Assembly (NCBI GenBank): GCA_964584315.1
Contig: CAZOZO010000009.1
Coordinates: forward strand, 16,729-80,728
Direction: 5' to 3'
DNA length: 64,000 nt
Origin: CAXXOK01 sp964584315
GTDB lineage: Bacteria > Bacillota > Clostridia > Christensenellales > Aristaeellaceae
Made by a program: the position numbers and the translations under genes
In this document: in pieces, positions 1-8,901 of the stretch
Position numbering within the stretch: the stretch's first letter is position 1
Layout of the letters: every line of letters starts with the position of its first letter
Notes under the pieces: generated by a model
The model's input: only the letters and a program-made list of their open reading frames with translations
Database searches by the model: none
What the model was told of the DNA's origin: nothing

Positions 1-2
1 AG

Positions 3-107
3 ACCGTGACCATCCGCAACCGCAAGGGCGACAACGTGGGCACCTTCCCCTTCGCCGAGGCGGTGGAGATGATCCGCAAGCTGAACGCGGAGCGCACGCT
101 GGACTGA
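3..107 (+). CDS. thrS: C-terminal end of probable threonyl-tRNA synthetase (partial)
   Basis: The frame is open from the left edge and ends at TGA 105-107, giving the last 34 residues of a protein that starts outside the window. It reads TVTIRNRKGDNVG, then a short helix rich in E, M, I and K. This looks like the end of the anticodon-binding domain of class II threonyl-tRNA synthetases, where a strand of the form V-x-V-R-x-R-x-G is followed by a last helix. The enzyme charges tRNA-Thr in the cytoplasm. Other class IIa synthetases share this fold, so the exact amino acid is inferred from the last 30 residues only. Confidence 0.5.
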   Translation, partial: TVTIRNRKGDNVGTFPFAEAVEMIRKLNAERTLD

Positions 108-333
108 GCAACGGATACCGAGGAACGCCGGAGGGGCGCGAGGGGGGAAAGGGCCGCGCAGGCCGCCCCGCGCCGCTTTGCGGCGGCTCGGGTTTGCCCG
201 CCACCCCGCACGGGCCGCGCAGGCGGTACCGGCGGGGTTTGCTTTGGTTATACACGCGCGAAACCGGTTTTGAATCAAGACGGAGCCATTTTGCACACGA
301 ATTGGGAATTTGCCCAAAAGCAATTAGGGCGCC
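108..333. other. intergenic stretch with GC-rich inverted repeats, no gene seen
   Basis: This gap follows the synthetase stop. It contains short G+C-rich inverted repeats such as CGCCGC...GCGGCG near 165-185 that could end transcription, although no T-run follows. Frames crossing it have no ribosome binding site and no recognisable protein. Confidence 0.4.
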
Positions 334-362
334 TTGGCAAACCGTCGCGGGTGTGGTATCAT
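334..362 (+). promoter_or_regulatory. promoter for the first acetyltransferase
   Basis: TTGGCA at 334-339 and TATCAT at 357-362 are separated by 17 bases. The start codon is 92 bases further on. Confidence 0.55.
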
Positions 363-453
363 CACAGGCCGCGGCGCAAAGGGGCGCGCCTGCAAAGCGC
401 CGCCACCCCGCGCGCCCTCGCATGTTTGCCTGCAATCAGGAAAGGAGCCGCCT

Positions 454-963
454 ATGCCCGCCGCCGACCTCACCCTCCTGCCCGCCACCCCGCTGGATTA
501 TGATACGCTCGCCCGCATCGGGCACGATGCCTTCCACCCGGATAAGCTGCGCTTTGGGCAGGGCCCGCGCGTTTATGAGGAGCCGCAGTTCCTGCTGCCG
601 CTGCTCACAGGCAACGTGGATACCGTGCATAAGCTGGTCGTGCAGGGGCAGACCATCGGCTTTACGCTCAGCTTCCCGCGCGAGGCGGGCTACCGCTGGC
701 TGGGCTGCCTGGCCATCGCGCCCGCGTGTCAAAGCCGCGGCTACGGCGCGCAGGCCATCGCGCTGCTGGAGGCTGCCTTTCCGCAGGTGCACCGCTGGGG
801 GCTGGACACGCCCCTTGCCAAGGAGGAAAACCGCCGCTTCTACGAGCGCGCGGGCTATGTGCCCATTGGGCGGAGCGAGCCGTTCGCGGGGTTCACGCTG
901 GTCGTGTTTGAAAAGCGGCTGCACGGGGCGCAGGGCCAGTCAGGGGCTGTGCCGGAGGCGTGA
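454..963 (+). CDS. GNAT family N-acetyltransferase
   Basis: A 169-residue GNAT-fold acyltransferase that would move an acetyl group from acetyl-CoA to an unknown amine. The acetyl-CoA-binding motif A is visible as LAIAPACQSRGYGAQAI near residues 89-105, a Q-S-R-G-Y-G form of the usual Q/R-x-x-G-x-G/A. The C-terminal NRRFYERAGYVPIG is the typical family ending. The start at 454 is chosen because AAAGGAG lies at 441-447; a longer frame upstream covers the promoter and has no such site. It is monocistronic, with its own promoter, and lies before a second unrelated GNAT gene. The substrate cannot be read from the sequence. Confidence 0.85.
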   Translation: MPAADLTLLPATPLDYDTLARIGHDAFHPDKLRFGQGPRVYEEPQFLLPLLTGNVDTVHKLVVQGQTIGFTLSFPREAGYRWLGCLAIAPACQSRGYGAQAIALLEAAFPQVHRWGLDTPLAKEENRRFYERAGYVPIGRSEPFAGFTLVVFEKRLHGAQGQSGAVPEA

Positions 964-1051
964 GCCCTCGCTCCTGCCCTTTCCCTGCAAAACTTGGCAT
1001 GGCACAGGGGGCGAGGCTCACACGCTGCGCTGCGCAACGCACCCTCCCGCC

Positions 1052-1081
1052 TTGACGCGCCCCCGCCCCCCGCGCTATACT
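1052..1081 (+). promoter_or_regulatory. promoter for the second acetyltransferase
   Basis: TTGACG at 1052-1057 and TATACT at 1076-1081 are separated by 18 bases, 24 bases before the start codon. Confidence 0.65.
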
Positions 1082-1105
1082 GGGCGCAGAAACGGAGGGG
1101 AAGCC

Positions 1106-1675
1106 ATGCAACTGAACATCAAACCGCTCACGCCCGAAACCGTGGAGGATTTCTTCACCTTCTTTGACAAGGTGGCCTTTGCCGACCACCCCGAGTGGGG
1201 CTGCGGCTGCTACTGCTGCATGTTCCACGCGCCGGATGCTGAGGCTTGGGCGGACAACACGCCCGAGACGAACGCGCTGCTGGCGCGGGAGATGATCCTG
1301 CGCGGCGAGATGCGCGGCCTGCTCGCCTACGACGGGGAAAAGCCCATCGGCTGGTGCCACTGCGATCTGGTAGACAACATCCCCATCGTGCGCACATACT
1401 ACCCCGAGGTTGCTTCGCGGGAGGATGGGGTGGGCGCGGTGGTGTGCTTTACCATCGCGCAGGGCTACCGCGGGCAGGGCGTAGCGACCCGCCTGCTTGC
1501 CGCAGCGGTCGACGCGCTGCGCGCGCAGGGCGCGACGGCGGCGGAGGCTTACCCTGTGCTGACCGCGCAGGACGACGAGCACCACTACCACGGCCCCCTG
1601 TCCCTGTATGAGAAGGCAGGCTTCGCGCTGGTGCGCGAGCACGAGGGCATGGGGCTGGTGCGCCGGGCGCTGTAA
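1106..1675 (+). CDS. GNAT family N-acetyltransferase, Cys-rich N-terminus
   Basis: A 189-residue GNAT protein. Motif A is IAQGYRGQGVATRLL near residues 114-128 and the family ending is LSLYEKAGFALVREHEG. The N-terminal part carries a cysteine cluster, WGCGCYCCMF (residues about 31-40), as seen in a subgroup of uncharacterised GNATs where it may bind metal or the substrate. The start at 1106 is preceded by CGGAGGGG at 1093-1100, and a promoter ends 24 bases upstream, which rules out the longer frame starting near 194. The acceptor substrate is unknown. Confidence 0.85.
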   Translation: MQLNIKPLTPETVEDFFTFFDKVAFADHPEWGCGCYCCMFHAPDAEAWADNTPETNALLAREMILRGEMRGLLAYDGEKPIGWCHCDLVDNIPIVRTYYPEVASREDGVGAVVCFTIAQGYRGQGVATRLLAAAVDALRAQGATAAEAYPVLTAQDDEHHYHGPLSLYEKAGFALVREHEGMGLVRRAL

Positions 1676-1719
1676 GGCGGCGAACCGCGCCCGTCATGCT
1701 TACCATGAAAATAAGATAC

Positions 1720-1763
1720 AAGCCGCGCGGCGTGCGAGGGTTTTCCCGCACCACGCGCGGCTT
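1720..1763 (+). terminator. hairpin after the second acetyltransferase
   Basis: AAGCCGCGCG at 1720-1729 pairs with CGCGCGGCTT at 1754-1763 and a smaller inner stem lies between them. Only two T residues follow, so termination would be weak. Confidence 0.45.
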
Positions 1764-1807
1764 TGCCATCGGCACGGGGCGCACGGACATCGCCGATATG
1801 CGAGCGT

Positions 1808-1831
1808 AGGTGGTCCACCGCCTGTTTTTTT
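1808..1831 (+). terminator. short hairpin with T7 tract
   Basis: A small G/C stem (AGGTGG...CCGCCT, 1808-1823) is followed by seven T residues at 1825-1831. It lies between the acetyltransferase and the diketogulonate reductase gene and probably separates their transcripts. Confidence 0.5.
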
Positions 1832-1922
1832 GCCATGTAAGAGGGTTGCGCCCGCTTACACGGGAATCCTTACCGTATGGACAAGGGCGGCACTGCGCGC
1901 CCGCATAGAGGAGGTACAGGCC

Positions 1923-2939
1923 ATGCTGCACATCCCGTTTGAAACCGTACAGGACGAGCTTCGCGCGCTGCTGCTCAGCCGGGGCTGCCCCGCGGAGAGC
2001 GCCGCCCTCACCGCGCGGGAGATCGCCCGCAACTCGCTGGAAGGGGTATATACGCACGGCATCAACCGCTTTCCCCGGCTGATGCGTAACATCGACGACG
2101 GGCTGGTGCGCGTTGCCGCGCAGGCCGAGCGGGTGGCGGGCTTCGGCGCGCTGGAGCGGTGGGACGGCGGCCTGGGGCTGGGGGTGGTGAACGCCACCCG
2201 CGCCATGGAGCGCGCCATCGCGCTGGCCCGCGAGCACGGCATGGGGCTGGTGGCCCTGCGCAACACCAACCACTGGATGCGCGCCGCCACCTACGGCTAT
2301 CAGGCGTGCGACGCGGGCATGGCTGCGCTTTGCTTTACCAACACCATGCCCAACATGCCCGCGTGGGGCGCGGTGGACGCGCGGCTGGGCAACAACCCGC
2401 TGGTGCTGGCGCTGCCGCGCGTGGGCGGCCATGTGGTGCTGGATATGGCCACGTCGCAGTTTTCCTACGGCGCGCTCGAGCTGGCAAGGCTCAGCGGGCG
2501 GCAGATGCCCATCGACGCGGGTTTTGACACGCAGGGGCGGCTCACGCGCGACCCTGCGGAGATCATCCAAAGCAAGCGCATTTTGCCTGCGGGGTACTGG
2601 AAGGGCGCGGGGCTGTCGCTGCTGCTGGACCTGTTCGCGGGGTGCCTGTCGCTGGGCAACACGACCCTTGGCGTGGGCAGGCAGGCAGGCGACGAGCACG
2701 GCCTGTCGCAGGTGTTCGTCGCCATCCATTACACAGCCATGGTCGACGCGGAGGAGGCAAACGCCATCATGGCCGATACGCTCGCGTGGGTGGCCGCCTC
2801 CACGCCGGATGAGACAGGCAAACCCATCCGCTGGCCGGGCAGCCGCGTGCCCGCCGTGCGCGAGGCAAACCTTGCGGAGGGCATCCCCGTGGATGAGCGC
2901 GTGTGGGCGGAGATACAGGGCTTCCGGCGCGCGCCGTGA
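1923..2939 (+). CDS. dlgD: 2,3-diketo-L-gulonate reductase-like Ldh2-family dehydrogenase
   Basis: A 338-residue NAD(P)-dependent oxidoreductase of the malate/L-sulfolactate/ureidoglycolate (Ldh2) family, cytoplasmic. It resembles E. coli YiaK/DlgD closely by motif: GVYTHGINRFPR near residue 42, GLVALRNTNHWMR near 109, and ILPAGYWKGAGLS near 220. These are recalled signatures of 2,3-diketo-L-gulonate reductase; no alignment was run. Length matches the family (about 330-350). The start at 1923 has GAGGAGG at 1909-1915. In E. coli this enzyme sits with a TRAP transporter (yiaMNO); here a TRAP and hexuronate locus lies 37 kb away, so a link is only suggestive. It stands alone between unrelated genes. 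Confidence 0.8.
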   Translation: MLHIPFETVQDELRALLLSRGCPAESAALTAREIARNSLEGVYTHGINRFPRLMRNIDDGLVRVAAQAERVAGFGALERWDGGLGLGVVNATRAMERAIALAREHGMGLVALRNTNHWMRAATYGYQACDAGMAALCFTNTMPNMPAWGAVDARLGNNPLVLALPRVGGHVVLDMATSQFSYGALELARLSGRQMPIDAGFDTQGRLTRDPAEIIQSKRILPAGYWKGAGLSLLLDLFAGCLSLGNTTLGVGRQAGDEHGLSQVFVAIHYTAMVDAEEANAIMADTLAWVAASTPDETGKPIRWPGSRVPAVREANLAEGIPVDERVWAEIQGFRRAP

Positions 2940-3013
2940 CGCGGAGGGCGCAGCGGAGGGAAAGCTACCTGCGTGGGTCGCCGTGAAGCGGGACGCCGCC
3001 CGCCCGCCGTTCG

Positions 3014-3042
3014 TTGACAGTATTCTCCTTCAATGCTATCAT
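3014..3042 (+). promoter_or_regulatory. promoter for the glycine-zipper peptide
   Basis: TTGACA at 3014-3019, 17-base spacer, TATCAT at 3037-3042 with TGC just upstream of the -10. The start codon follows 50 bases later. Confidence 0.75.
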
Positions 3043-3092
3043 GTGGGTGGCATCATCCCGTTTAACATCCACAACCGAAGGAGGGCGACAGT

Positions 3093-3383
3093 ATGGAGGG
3101 TATCGTGGGCATCCTGATCCAGTTGGTCAGCGGCGGCCTCGGTGGGCTGGGCGCGGGCAAAGTAATGCCCAAGCTATCGCTGGGCAAGGTGGGCGACATC
3201 ATCGCGGGCATCGTGGGCGGCATCGGCGGCGGGCAGCTGCTGTCGCTGCTGGGCATCGGCGCATCCACCGGCAGCCTCGACCTTACCAGCATCCTGACCA
3301 ACGTGTTGGGCGGCGGCGTGGGCGGCGGCGTGCTGATGGCCATCGTGGCGCTGGTCAAAAAGCTGCTGGTCAAGAAGTCGTAA
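3093..3383 (+). CDS. small glycine-rich membrane protein (glycine zipper)
   Basis: A 96-residue hydrophobic protein with no cysteine. Most of it is G/A/V/I/L in runs with small-residue spacing, for example SGGLGGLGAGK and GIVGGIGGGQLL, the pattern of membrane helices that pack by glycine zippers. Two or three membrane segments are likely, and it ends in a basic tail KKLLVKKS. AAGGAGG at 3078-3084 sets the start, and it has its own strong promoter and its own terminator, so it is a free-standing gene. Similar short glycine-rich proteins are common and have no assigned function; none is claimed here. Confidence 0.7.
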   Translation: MEGIVGILIQLVSGGLGGLGAGKVMPKLSLGKVGDIIAGIVGGIGGGQLLSLLGIGASTGSLDLTSILTNVLGGGVGGGVLMAIVALVKKLLVKKS

Positions 3384-3415
3384 GCAAGCACAGGCAACGC
3401 ACAAGGATTGATGGC

Positions 3416-3445
3416 AGAGGGGCGCCCGCGCGGCGTTCCTCTTTT
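3416..3445 (+). terminator. terminator after the glycine-zipper gene
   Basis: An 11-bp stem with two G-T pairs (AGAGGGGCGCC with GGCGTTCCTCT) and a 5-base loop runs straight into TTTT, 33 bases after the stop. Confidence 0.75.
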
Positions 3446-3533
3446 CGCATGGGAGAGGAAAGCGACCCTCCTTGGCTTTTCAGGCGCAGCGGTACCACCG
3501 CCCCGCAAACGGTTGCCATTTCTGCGCTCCGCC

Positions 3534-3562
3534 TTGACAACCCCTGCCGCCTGTGCTACGTT
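3534..3562 (+). promoter_or_regulatory. promoter for the CHAP hydrolase, with a shared spacer
   Basis: TTGACA at 3534-3539 and TACGTT at 3557-3562 are 17 bases apart. The stretch TGCCGCCTGTGCTAC inside it recurs exactly in the minus-strand promoter at 26131-26159. Confidence 0.55.
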
Positions 3563-3638
3563 GCTTGCGGCGCTTTTTTCGCCGCATCCATGCCGGGGCC
3601 GCCGCGTGCGCCTTCCGGCCCAAACGGGGGACGTACCC

Positions 3639-4646
3639 ATGCGAAAAGGTCTGGCTTTGCTCCTTTCCCTGCTGATACTCTGCCCGCTGACCGCGGCTCT
3701 CGCGGAGGGCGCTTCGCCGTCTCCCGCCGCATCTTCCTCTCCCGTCGTTTCGCCTGCCCCCGGTTCATCGGCCGCCCCTGCTCCCTCGCCTGCACCCGTC
3801 GCTACCCTTACCCCCACCGCCGACTGGACGCCGCCGGATCTGTCCGCCCTGACGGCGGACAGTGCGCCCCAGCTGCTGCTGCTCAAGGTGGCGCAGGGGG
3901 AGGTAGGCTATGTGGAAGGCCCCCTGCCGGACGAGAGCAAGTACGGCGAGTGGTTTTCGCACAGCCGCTGCGCGTGGTGCGCGGAGTTCCTCACCTGGTG
4001 CGTGGATCAGGTGGATCAGCGCTACGGCCAGCACCTGATGGAGAACGTCTACCCCCGCTACGGCGGCCCCTCGACCGGCGCGCCGTTCTTTATCGACAAG
4101 GGGCGCTTCATCAGCGATAACGGCAAGCTGCCCACCAAGGAGAAGCAGTGGCTCATCGGCAGCGACCACTACCTGGGCGCGAATGAGTACATCCCCCATG
4201 TGGGCGACTACATCTGGTTTTACTATTACAACCGCACCGTGGGCACCGATCACGTTGCCATCGTGGAGGGCGTGAGCGTGGAGCCGAACGGGGCGGTGAC
4301 CGTGCATGTGATCGAGGGCAACAACCCCGACCGCGTGCAGCGCGCCGTGTACGATTTGAACGACACCCGCATCTACGGCTTTGGCACGCCCGTCAAGCGG
4401 GCCTACAGCAACCTGCGCCTGTATAACCAGAGCGACGACGTGCTGGCCCTGCAGCAAGCGTTGGTAGAGGCAGGGTACTATACCATGGAGGCTGGCCGCA
4501 AGGGCTACTTTACCGAAGCGCTGGCCGAGGCTATCAAGCAGGCGCAGCGCGACCTGGGGCTAAAGGGCACGGGCATCGTGGACAGGGAGACGCGTCAGGC
4601 CATGGAGGATGCCGACCTGCTGCCCGTTTTGACCCTGCAGGACTAA
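3639..4646 (+). CDS. secreted CHAP-domain peptidoglycan hydrolase with peptidoglycan-binding domain
   Basis: A 335-residue exported protein. Residues 1-22 form a signal peptide ending ALA, followed by a Ser/Pro/Ala linker to about residue 65. A CHAP domain follows: the catalytic cysteine is in CAWCAEFLTWC (about residue 113) and the histidine in DHVAIVEG (about 206). CHAP enzymes cut peptide cross-bridges or the N-acetylmuramoyl-alanine bond. A C-terminal peptidoglycan-binding domain (about 255-330, LRLYNQSDDVLALQQALVEAGYY) would hold it on the wall. The start at 3639 is the only one that gives a full signal peptide; its ribosome binding site (ACGGGGGACG) is modest. It has its own promoter and a strong terminator. 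Confidence 0.85.
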   Translation: MRKGLALLLSLLILCPLTAALAEGASPSPAASSSPVVSPAPGSSAAPAPSPAPVATLTPTADWTPPDLSALTADSAPQLLLLKVAQGEVGYVEGPLPDESKYGEWFSHSRCAWCAEFLTWCVDQVDQRYGQHLMENVYPRYGGPSTGAPFFIDKGRFISDNGKLPTKEKQWLIGSDHYLGANEYIPHVGDYIWFYYYNRTVGTDHVAIVEGVSVEPNGAVTVHVIEGNNPDRVQRAVYDLNDTRIYGFGTPVKRAYSNLRLYNQSDDVLALQQALVEAGYYTMEAGRKGYFTEALAEAIKQAQRDLGLKGTGIVDRETRQAMEDADLLPVLTLQD

Positions 4647-4662
4647 CGGGCAGGCGCATATG

Positions 4663-4690
4663 CAAAGAGGCCGCGAACGCGGCCTCTTTG
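4663..4690 (+). terminator. strong hairpin after the CHAP hydrolase
   Basis: A perfect 13-bp stem, CAAAGAGGCCGCG at 4663-4675 pairing with 4678-4690, with a 2-base loop. The A-rich 5' arm and T-rich 3' arm make it work like an intrinsic terminator. Confidence 0.75.
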
Positions 4691-4909
4691 CGTGGGGGCA
4701 TGGGTTGGCGAGCGCTGGATCGGCTGGCGGTAAGGTGGCTGTCGCTTCGTTTGGCGAGCCGTACGGGAAAACAAGCCCGCGCGCCGCGTGCCGCGGCGAA
4801 GGCCCTGTGCGGTAATGGCGGCTGGGCCCCTGCCGACCGTCGCTGCGCAAGTGCTTGCCTAGCAAGGGCTTGATGGCTGTGCGTCGCATTCAATGCCAAA
4901 GCGCGCCCC
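4691..4909. other. intergenic, no gene seen
   Basis: GC-rich sequence between the CHAP gene terminator and the next promoter. No frame here has a ribosome binding site and no clear repeat was seen. Confidence 0.4.
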
Positions 4910-4938
4910 TTGTTTTCGGGCAAAACCTATGGTATACA
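4910..4938 (+). promoter_or_regulatory. promoter for the LVIVD/beta-helix protein
   Basis: TTGTTT at 4910-4915, 17-base spacer, TATACA at 4933-4938. It leaves a leader of about 95 bases before the start codon. Confidence 0.5.
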
Positions 4939-5037
4939 TGGGATGAAATGGATGCGGAGGCGTTACCGCATCCGCTGCGCCCGACGGATGAAAATGCTCA
5001 TACGACCGTGCTTTGGGACGTACGGAGGGTATCGGCC

Positions 5038-8000
5038 ATGAAAAACAGGATAGGGAAACCCTTGCTGGCAACGGCGCTGTGCGCGGCGTTGCTGTTTGGT
5101 TGCCTGCCCGCCGCAGCGGCGGGCAAACCGGCACAGCCGACCTGGACGCTGGTCGAACAGATCGGCGGGGCCAGCCGCGCGCTGCTGCTGGACGGGTCAA
5201 CGCTGTACGTGGGCGTTGGGCGGCATGTGTTGGTGATGGATGTTACCGACCCTGCGCACATTCAGGTGGTGGGGCAAAGCCCGCTGCTGCCGCAGATCGT
5301 GGAGGCGCTGCAACGGGACGGGCAGGGGCGGCTGCTGGTCTGCTGCGGCGATGCGGGGCTGGTGCTGCTGGACATGGCGCAGCCAGCCGCACTGCCTGTG
5401 CTGGGGCGGCTCAAGACGCGCGGCCTGTGCGAGAACGTGACGATGTACGGCGCCTTCGCGCTGATTGCCGACGGCCCGCAGGGGCTTCTGTTGGCGGATA
5501 TCCGCGACCCTGCCGCGCCCGCGCTGGTGGCGCAGGCATACCCGCTGGCCTACGCGTATGACGTGGCCGTGGCGGGCAGCACCGCCTACCTGGCGGCGGG
5601 TGGCAGCGGCATCCTCGCGGTGGATCTGACCGACCCTCTCGCCCCGCGGGAACTGGGGCTGACTACGGTGGCGGGCTTCCAGTATGATGTGGCGGTCAAG
5701 GAAAACCGCCTGTACGCCGCCTCGGCATGGGGCGGGGTGAACGCCTTTACCCTTGCCGACCCCGCGGCCCCGGAACCTGTGTTGGCAGTGGCGACCCCCG
5801 GCTGGGCCTTCGCGCTGGCTCCGTGGGGCGATGAGTGGCTGGTGATGGACGGTGGCAACGGCGCGCTGCTCTATGATCTGGACAACAACCACACCGAGCC
5901 GCGCGCGTCGCTGCTGACCGGCGGCATCGTGGTGGCGGGCGCAGCGGGCACAGATACGGCCTTCACGCTGGACAACGCGCTGGGGCTAGTGGCGTTTTCG
6001 CACCCAAAGCCCGCGCTGCTACAGTTCATTGCAAGCTGGTCGCCCCTGTTTGACGCGCAGGACGCGCTGCTGGACGGCGATGCACTGTACGTGGCGGGCG
6101 GCCAGTCCGGTATGCACACATACGATATCCGTGACCTGAATGCCATACGGGAGACCGCGTGCTTTGACCCCCGCAACGGCGCGTATGCCACGGATGTTAG
6201 CGACCTGTACGGCGACCTGTACGTGGGGGAGACGGCCGGTTCGGATTACTGGGGCTATTGCCTGAGTACGGCCGATCCGCTTGCGCCGGTGGTGCTCAGT
6301 CCCTTACGCCCGATGTCGGAAGCGCCTGCGATCAAAACGGACGGCCCGCGCCGTTATGCCTACCGCTACGAGACGGCGCTGAAGATGCTCGACATTACCG
6401 ACCCCGCCAATATCTACGAGGTTGCCAGCTTCGATTTTTCCTATCTGCACAGCTTTGCGGCGCGCGACAGCCTGCTGGCCGTAAACGCCAAAGACAAACT
6501 GTCCCTTTACACAACCGACGATCAGCCGCATCTGCGGCAGCTGGGCGAAATACAGGTAAGCGGGATGGCCAGCTTCCTCGCCTTTGTGGACGACCATACG
6601 CTGCTGACAAACGTCGGCGACGGCCTGATGGTATATGACATCTCCCATCCGGAAACGCCGGTGAACATTGGCAAGCTAAAGCTGAACGGCGCGTTGACGG
6701 ATGCGTATATCGACGGCGAAACGGCGTATGTAAGCGCCGTTGGCTACGGAGTTTATGAGGTGGATGTTGGAGACCCCTACAACCCCCGACGGATCGATAC
6801 CGTACCAACCGACTTTGAATCCAATGCCTGCGCGGCGCAGGGGGATTTGCTGGCGGTGGCGGATACGTTTGGCGGGCTGGCGCTGTACCAACGCGGAGGT
6901 GGCGCGCTGGCCATGGCGGGCGGGGGATTTGCGCCATACCCGCTGCTGATGAACCATACCAAGCCGCAGGTGGATAAGTTTACCGCGCCGCTTGATTATA
7001 CCAGAGCGACCGACGGCCCTCGGGTCACGGTGACCAGCGCGGCGGACAGCGGGGCAGGAACCCTGCGCGCAGCCCTGACGCGCGTGCGGAAGGATACGAC
7101 CATCACATTTGACCCCGCCGTATTTCCGCCGGATGCGCCCCAGCGCATTCTGCTGCAAACGCCGCTGCCGGAAGTGGAGTGCCACGGGCTGACCCTTGAT
7201 GCCAGCAACGCGGGGGTGGTGCTGGATGGTAGCGCCCTTGCGGAGGGCGACGGCCTGTACCTGCGCGGGTCGGGCAATACGGTGATGGGGCTACAGATAC
7301 TGTCGTTCCCCCGCGACGGTTTGCACATGGAAGGCGAGTGCAACCGCGTGGGCGGCAACCGCAACGTGGGCGAAGGGCCTGTGGGGCAGGGCAATGTATG
7401 CAGCGGCAACGCACGCTACGGCGTCTTTTTGACGGGCGGCGGATTTACCGTTTCCGGCAACATCGTGGGTGCGGATGTGACCGGTACCTCGGCCATGGGG
7501 AACGGGGATATCGGGCTGCTGATGGATTGCCCCTACTCGACGGTGGGCGGGGTCGAGCCGGGGGAGGGCAACCTCCTCTGCGCTAACGACCCCAACATGC
7601 AGGGCGCAGGCCAGTACACCCGCATCATCGGCAACATATTTGGCCTGGACATCACGGGCACCAGGCCAATCGGCATCGACCAGTGGGTCAATCTGGAGCT
7701 GGTGAACGGCGACATGAACGTGACCGTCGGCGGAACGACGTTTGCGGAGCGCAACATCATTGCAGGCTCGACCATCGGGGTCGAGATGCGGGGGTCGCTC
7801 ACGTGCCAGAATGCCGTGATCGGCAATTACATTGGCACCGACATCACGGGGAATGTCGCGCTCAGTTCCAGCAACGACTGGATCAACGGCATCCATGTCG
7901 AAAGCGCGAATTTTAACCGCATCGGCGGGCAGGCGGCGGGCGAGGGCAACCTGATCAGCGGGCACGGCAGAGGCATCTGCCTGGATGGCTATGGGGATGA

Positions 8001-8661
8001 CGATAACCTGATTTTGGGCAATCGGTTGGGCGTAAACGCCGGAGGCACCAGTTTGCTGCCCAACCGCACAGGCATTGACTGCGCCAGCGGCTTGCACCGC
8101 GGGGTGATCGGCGGCTGGACGGCGGCGGAGGGCAACCTGATCGCGGGGGGCACAAATGCCATCCGCGCGTCCGAGCTGGGCATCATGAACTTCTATATCG
8201 CGGGCAATACCATCCGCAGGGGCGACGGCAACGGCATCTATATGGCGCGGCGCGCCAGCGGCAACTTTATCCAGTGCAACGCGTTCGACTCGGCCCGCAA
8301 CCAGATCGTGCGCATCGACAGCGGCAACGGCAACCAGATTCGCGCAAACATTTTTACCGGCTCGCCCGGGGAGCAGATTTTCCTGAACAGGCAGGGCAAC
8401 GGCAACATCTCGCCGCCCAAGGGGGTCAAGGCAAAGGGAGATACCGTGACGGGCAAGACCTACCCCAACGCCGTGGTGGAGGTGTACCGCTACGAGGCGG
8501 CGGGCAAGGCGCTGACGCCGCTTGGCACAGCGTTTGCGGATGCGAAGGGCGCGTTTGCCTACGTATCGCCGCAACTGCTCAAGGGCATGACCATCGCGCT
8601 GCTGACGACCGACACGGCAGGCAACACCAGCGAGTTCGGCAGGCTGGTTAAAGTCCGGTAA
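5038..8661 (+). CDS. giant secreted protein: LVIVD propeller-like repeats plus right-handed beta-helix
   Basis: A 1207-residue extracellular protein. Residues 1-27 are a signal peptide; LLFGC could be a weak lipobox. From about 40 to 650 there are around a dozen LVIVD-type repeats, each with a pattern like YVGVGRHVLVMDVTDPAHI or AYLAAGGSGILAVDLTDP, which normally build beta-propellers. Near residue 663, TVTSAADSGAGTLRAAL is the CSLREA-like entry motif of surface beta-helix proteins, and 680-1125 is a right-handed beta-helix with repeated (I/V)GG...GEGNLI and GN-I-G segments. A small Ig-like domain (about 1125-1207) ends it. The start at 5038 has CGGAGGG at 5023-5029. It probably binds or cuts polysaccharide, but no catalytic residues are evident. 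Own promoter and terminator. Confidence 0.85.
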   Translation: MKNRIGKPLLATALCAALLFGCLPAAAAGKPAQPTWTLVEQIGGASRALLLDGSTLYVGVGRHVLVMDVTDPAHIQVVGQSPLLPQIVEALQRDGQGRLLVCCGDAGLVLLDMAQPAALPVLGRLKTRGLCENVTMYGAFALIADGPQGLLLADIRDPAAPALVAQAYPLAYAYDVAVAGSTAYLAAGGSGILAVDLTDPLAPRELGLTTVAGFQYDVAVKENRLYAASAWGGVNAFTLADPAAPEPVLAVATPGWAFALAPWGDEWLVMDGGNGALLYDLDNNHTEPRASLLTGGIVVAGAAGTDTAFTLDNALGLVAFSHPKPALLQFIASWSPLFDAQDALLDGDALYVAGGQSGMHTYDIRDLNAIRETACFDPRNGAYATDVSDLYGDLYVGETAGSDYWGYCLSTADPLAPVVLSPLRPMSEAPAIKTDGPRRYAYRYETALKMLDITDPANIYEVASFDFSYLHSFAARDSLLAVNAKDKLSLYTTDDQPHLRQLGEIQVSGMASFLAFVDDHTLLTNVGDGLMVYDISHPETPVNIGKLKLNGALTDAYIDGETAYVSAVGYGVYEVDVGDPYNPRRIDTVPTDFESNACAAQGDLLAVADTFGGLALYQRGGGALAMAGGGFAPYPLLMNHTKPQVDKFTAPLDYTRATDGPRVTVTSAADSGAGTLRAALTRVRKDTTITFDPAVFPPDAPQRILLQTPLPEVECHGLTLDASNAGVVLDGSALAEGDGLYLRGSGNTVMGLQILSFPRDGLHMEGECNRVGGNRNVGEGPVGQGNVCSGNARYGVFLTGGGFTVSGNIVGADVTGTSAMGNGDIGLLMDCPYSTVGGVEPGEGNLLCANDPNMQGAGQYTRIIGNIFGLDITGTRPIGIDQWVNLELVNGDMNVTVGGTTFAERNIIAGSTIGVEMRGSLTCQNAVIGNYIGTDITGNVALSSSNDWINGIHVESANFNRIGGQAAGEGNLISGHGRGICLDGYGDDDNLILGNRLGVNAGGTSLLPNRTGIDCASGLHRGVIGGWTAAEGNLIAGGTNAIRASELGIMNFYIAGNTIRRGDGNGIYMARRASGNFIQCNAFDSARNQIVRIDSGNGNQIRANIFTGSPGEQIFLNRQGNGNISPPKGVKAKGDTVTGKTYPNAVVEVYRYEAAGKALTPLGTAFADAKGAFAYVSPQLLKGMTIALLTTDTAGNTSEFGRLVKVR

Positions 8662-8681
8662 TCTGTCTGTGGCGTACACAG

Positions 8682-8719
8682 CGGGCGGGCATGCCCCTAT
8701 GGCATGCCCGCCCGTATTT
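8682..8719 (+). terminator. terminator after the giant secreted protein
   Basis: A perfect 14-bp stem (CGGGCGGGCATGCC at 8682-8695 with 8701-8714), a 5-base loop, then TATTTTT. Confidence 0.85.
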
Positions 8720-8901
8720 TTGCATTTGTTTTGGAGGACAGGCGCGGCCGCCGCCTGCGCTGTTCACGCGGCTGCCTCGAACGCCCAAATGGCTTGCCCG
8801 GCGGCGCAGACAGGCCGACTGGCCTGGACGGCGGCCGCACAGCGGGTGGATACGGCATATGGCTTCGCCGCCGGAATCGCGGCAGGGGATACGCGCCGCG
8901 G

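Noticed and set aside
1608..1922. N-terminal extension of the diketogulonate reductase gene
   Set aside because: The open stretch covers terminators and lacks a start signal; the family start and a GAGGAGG site are at 1923.
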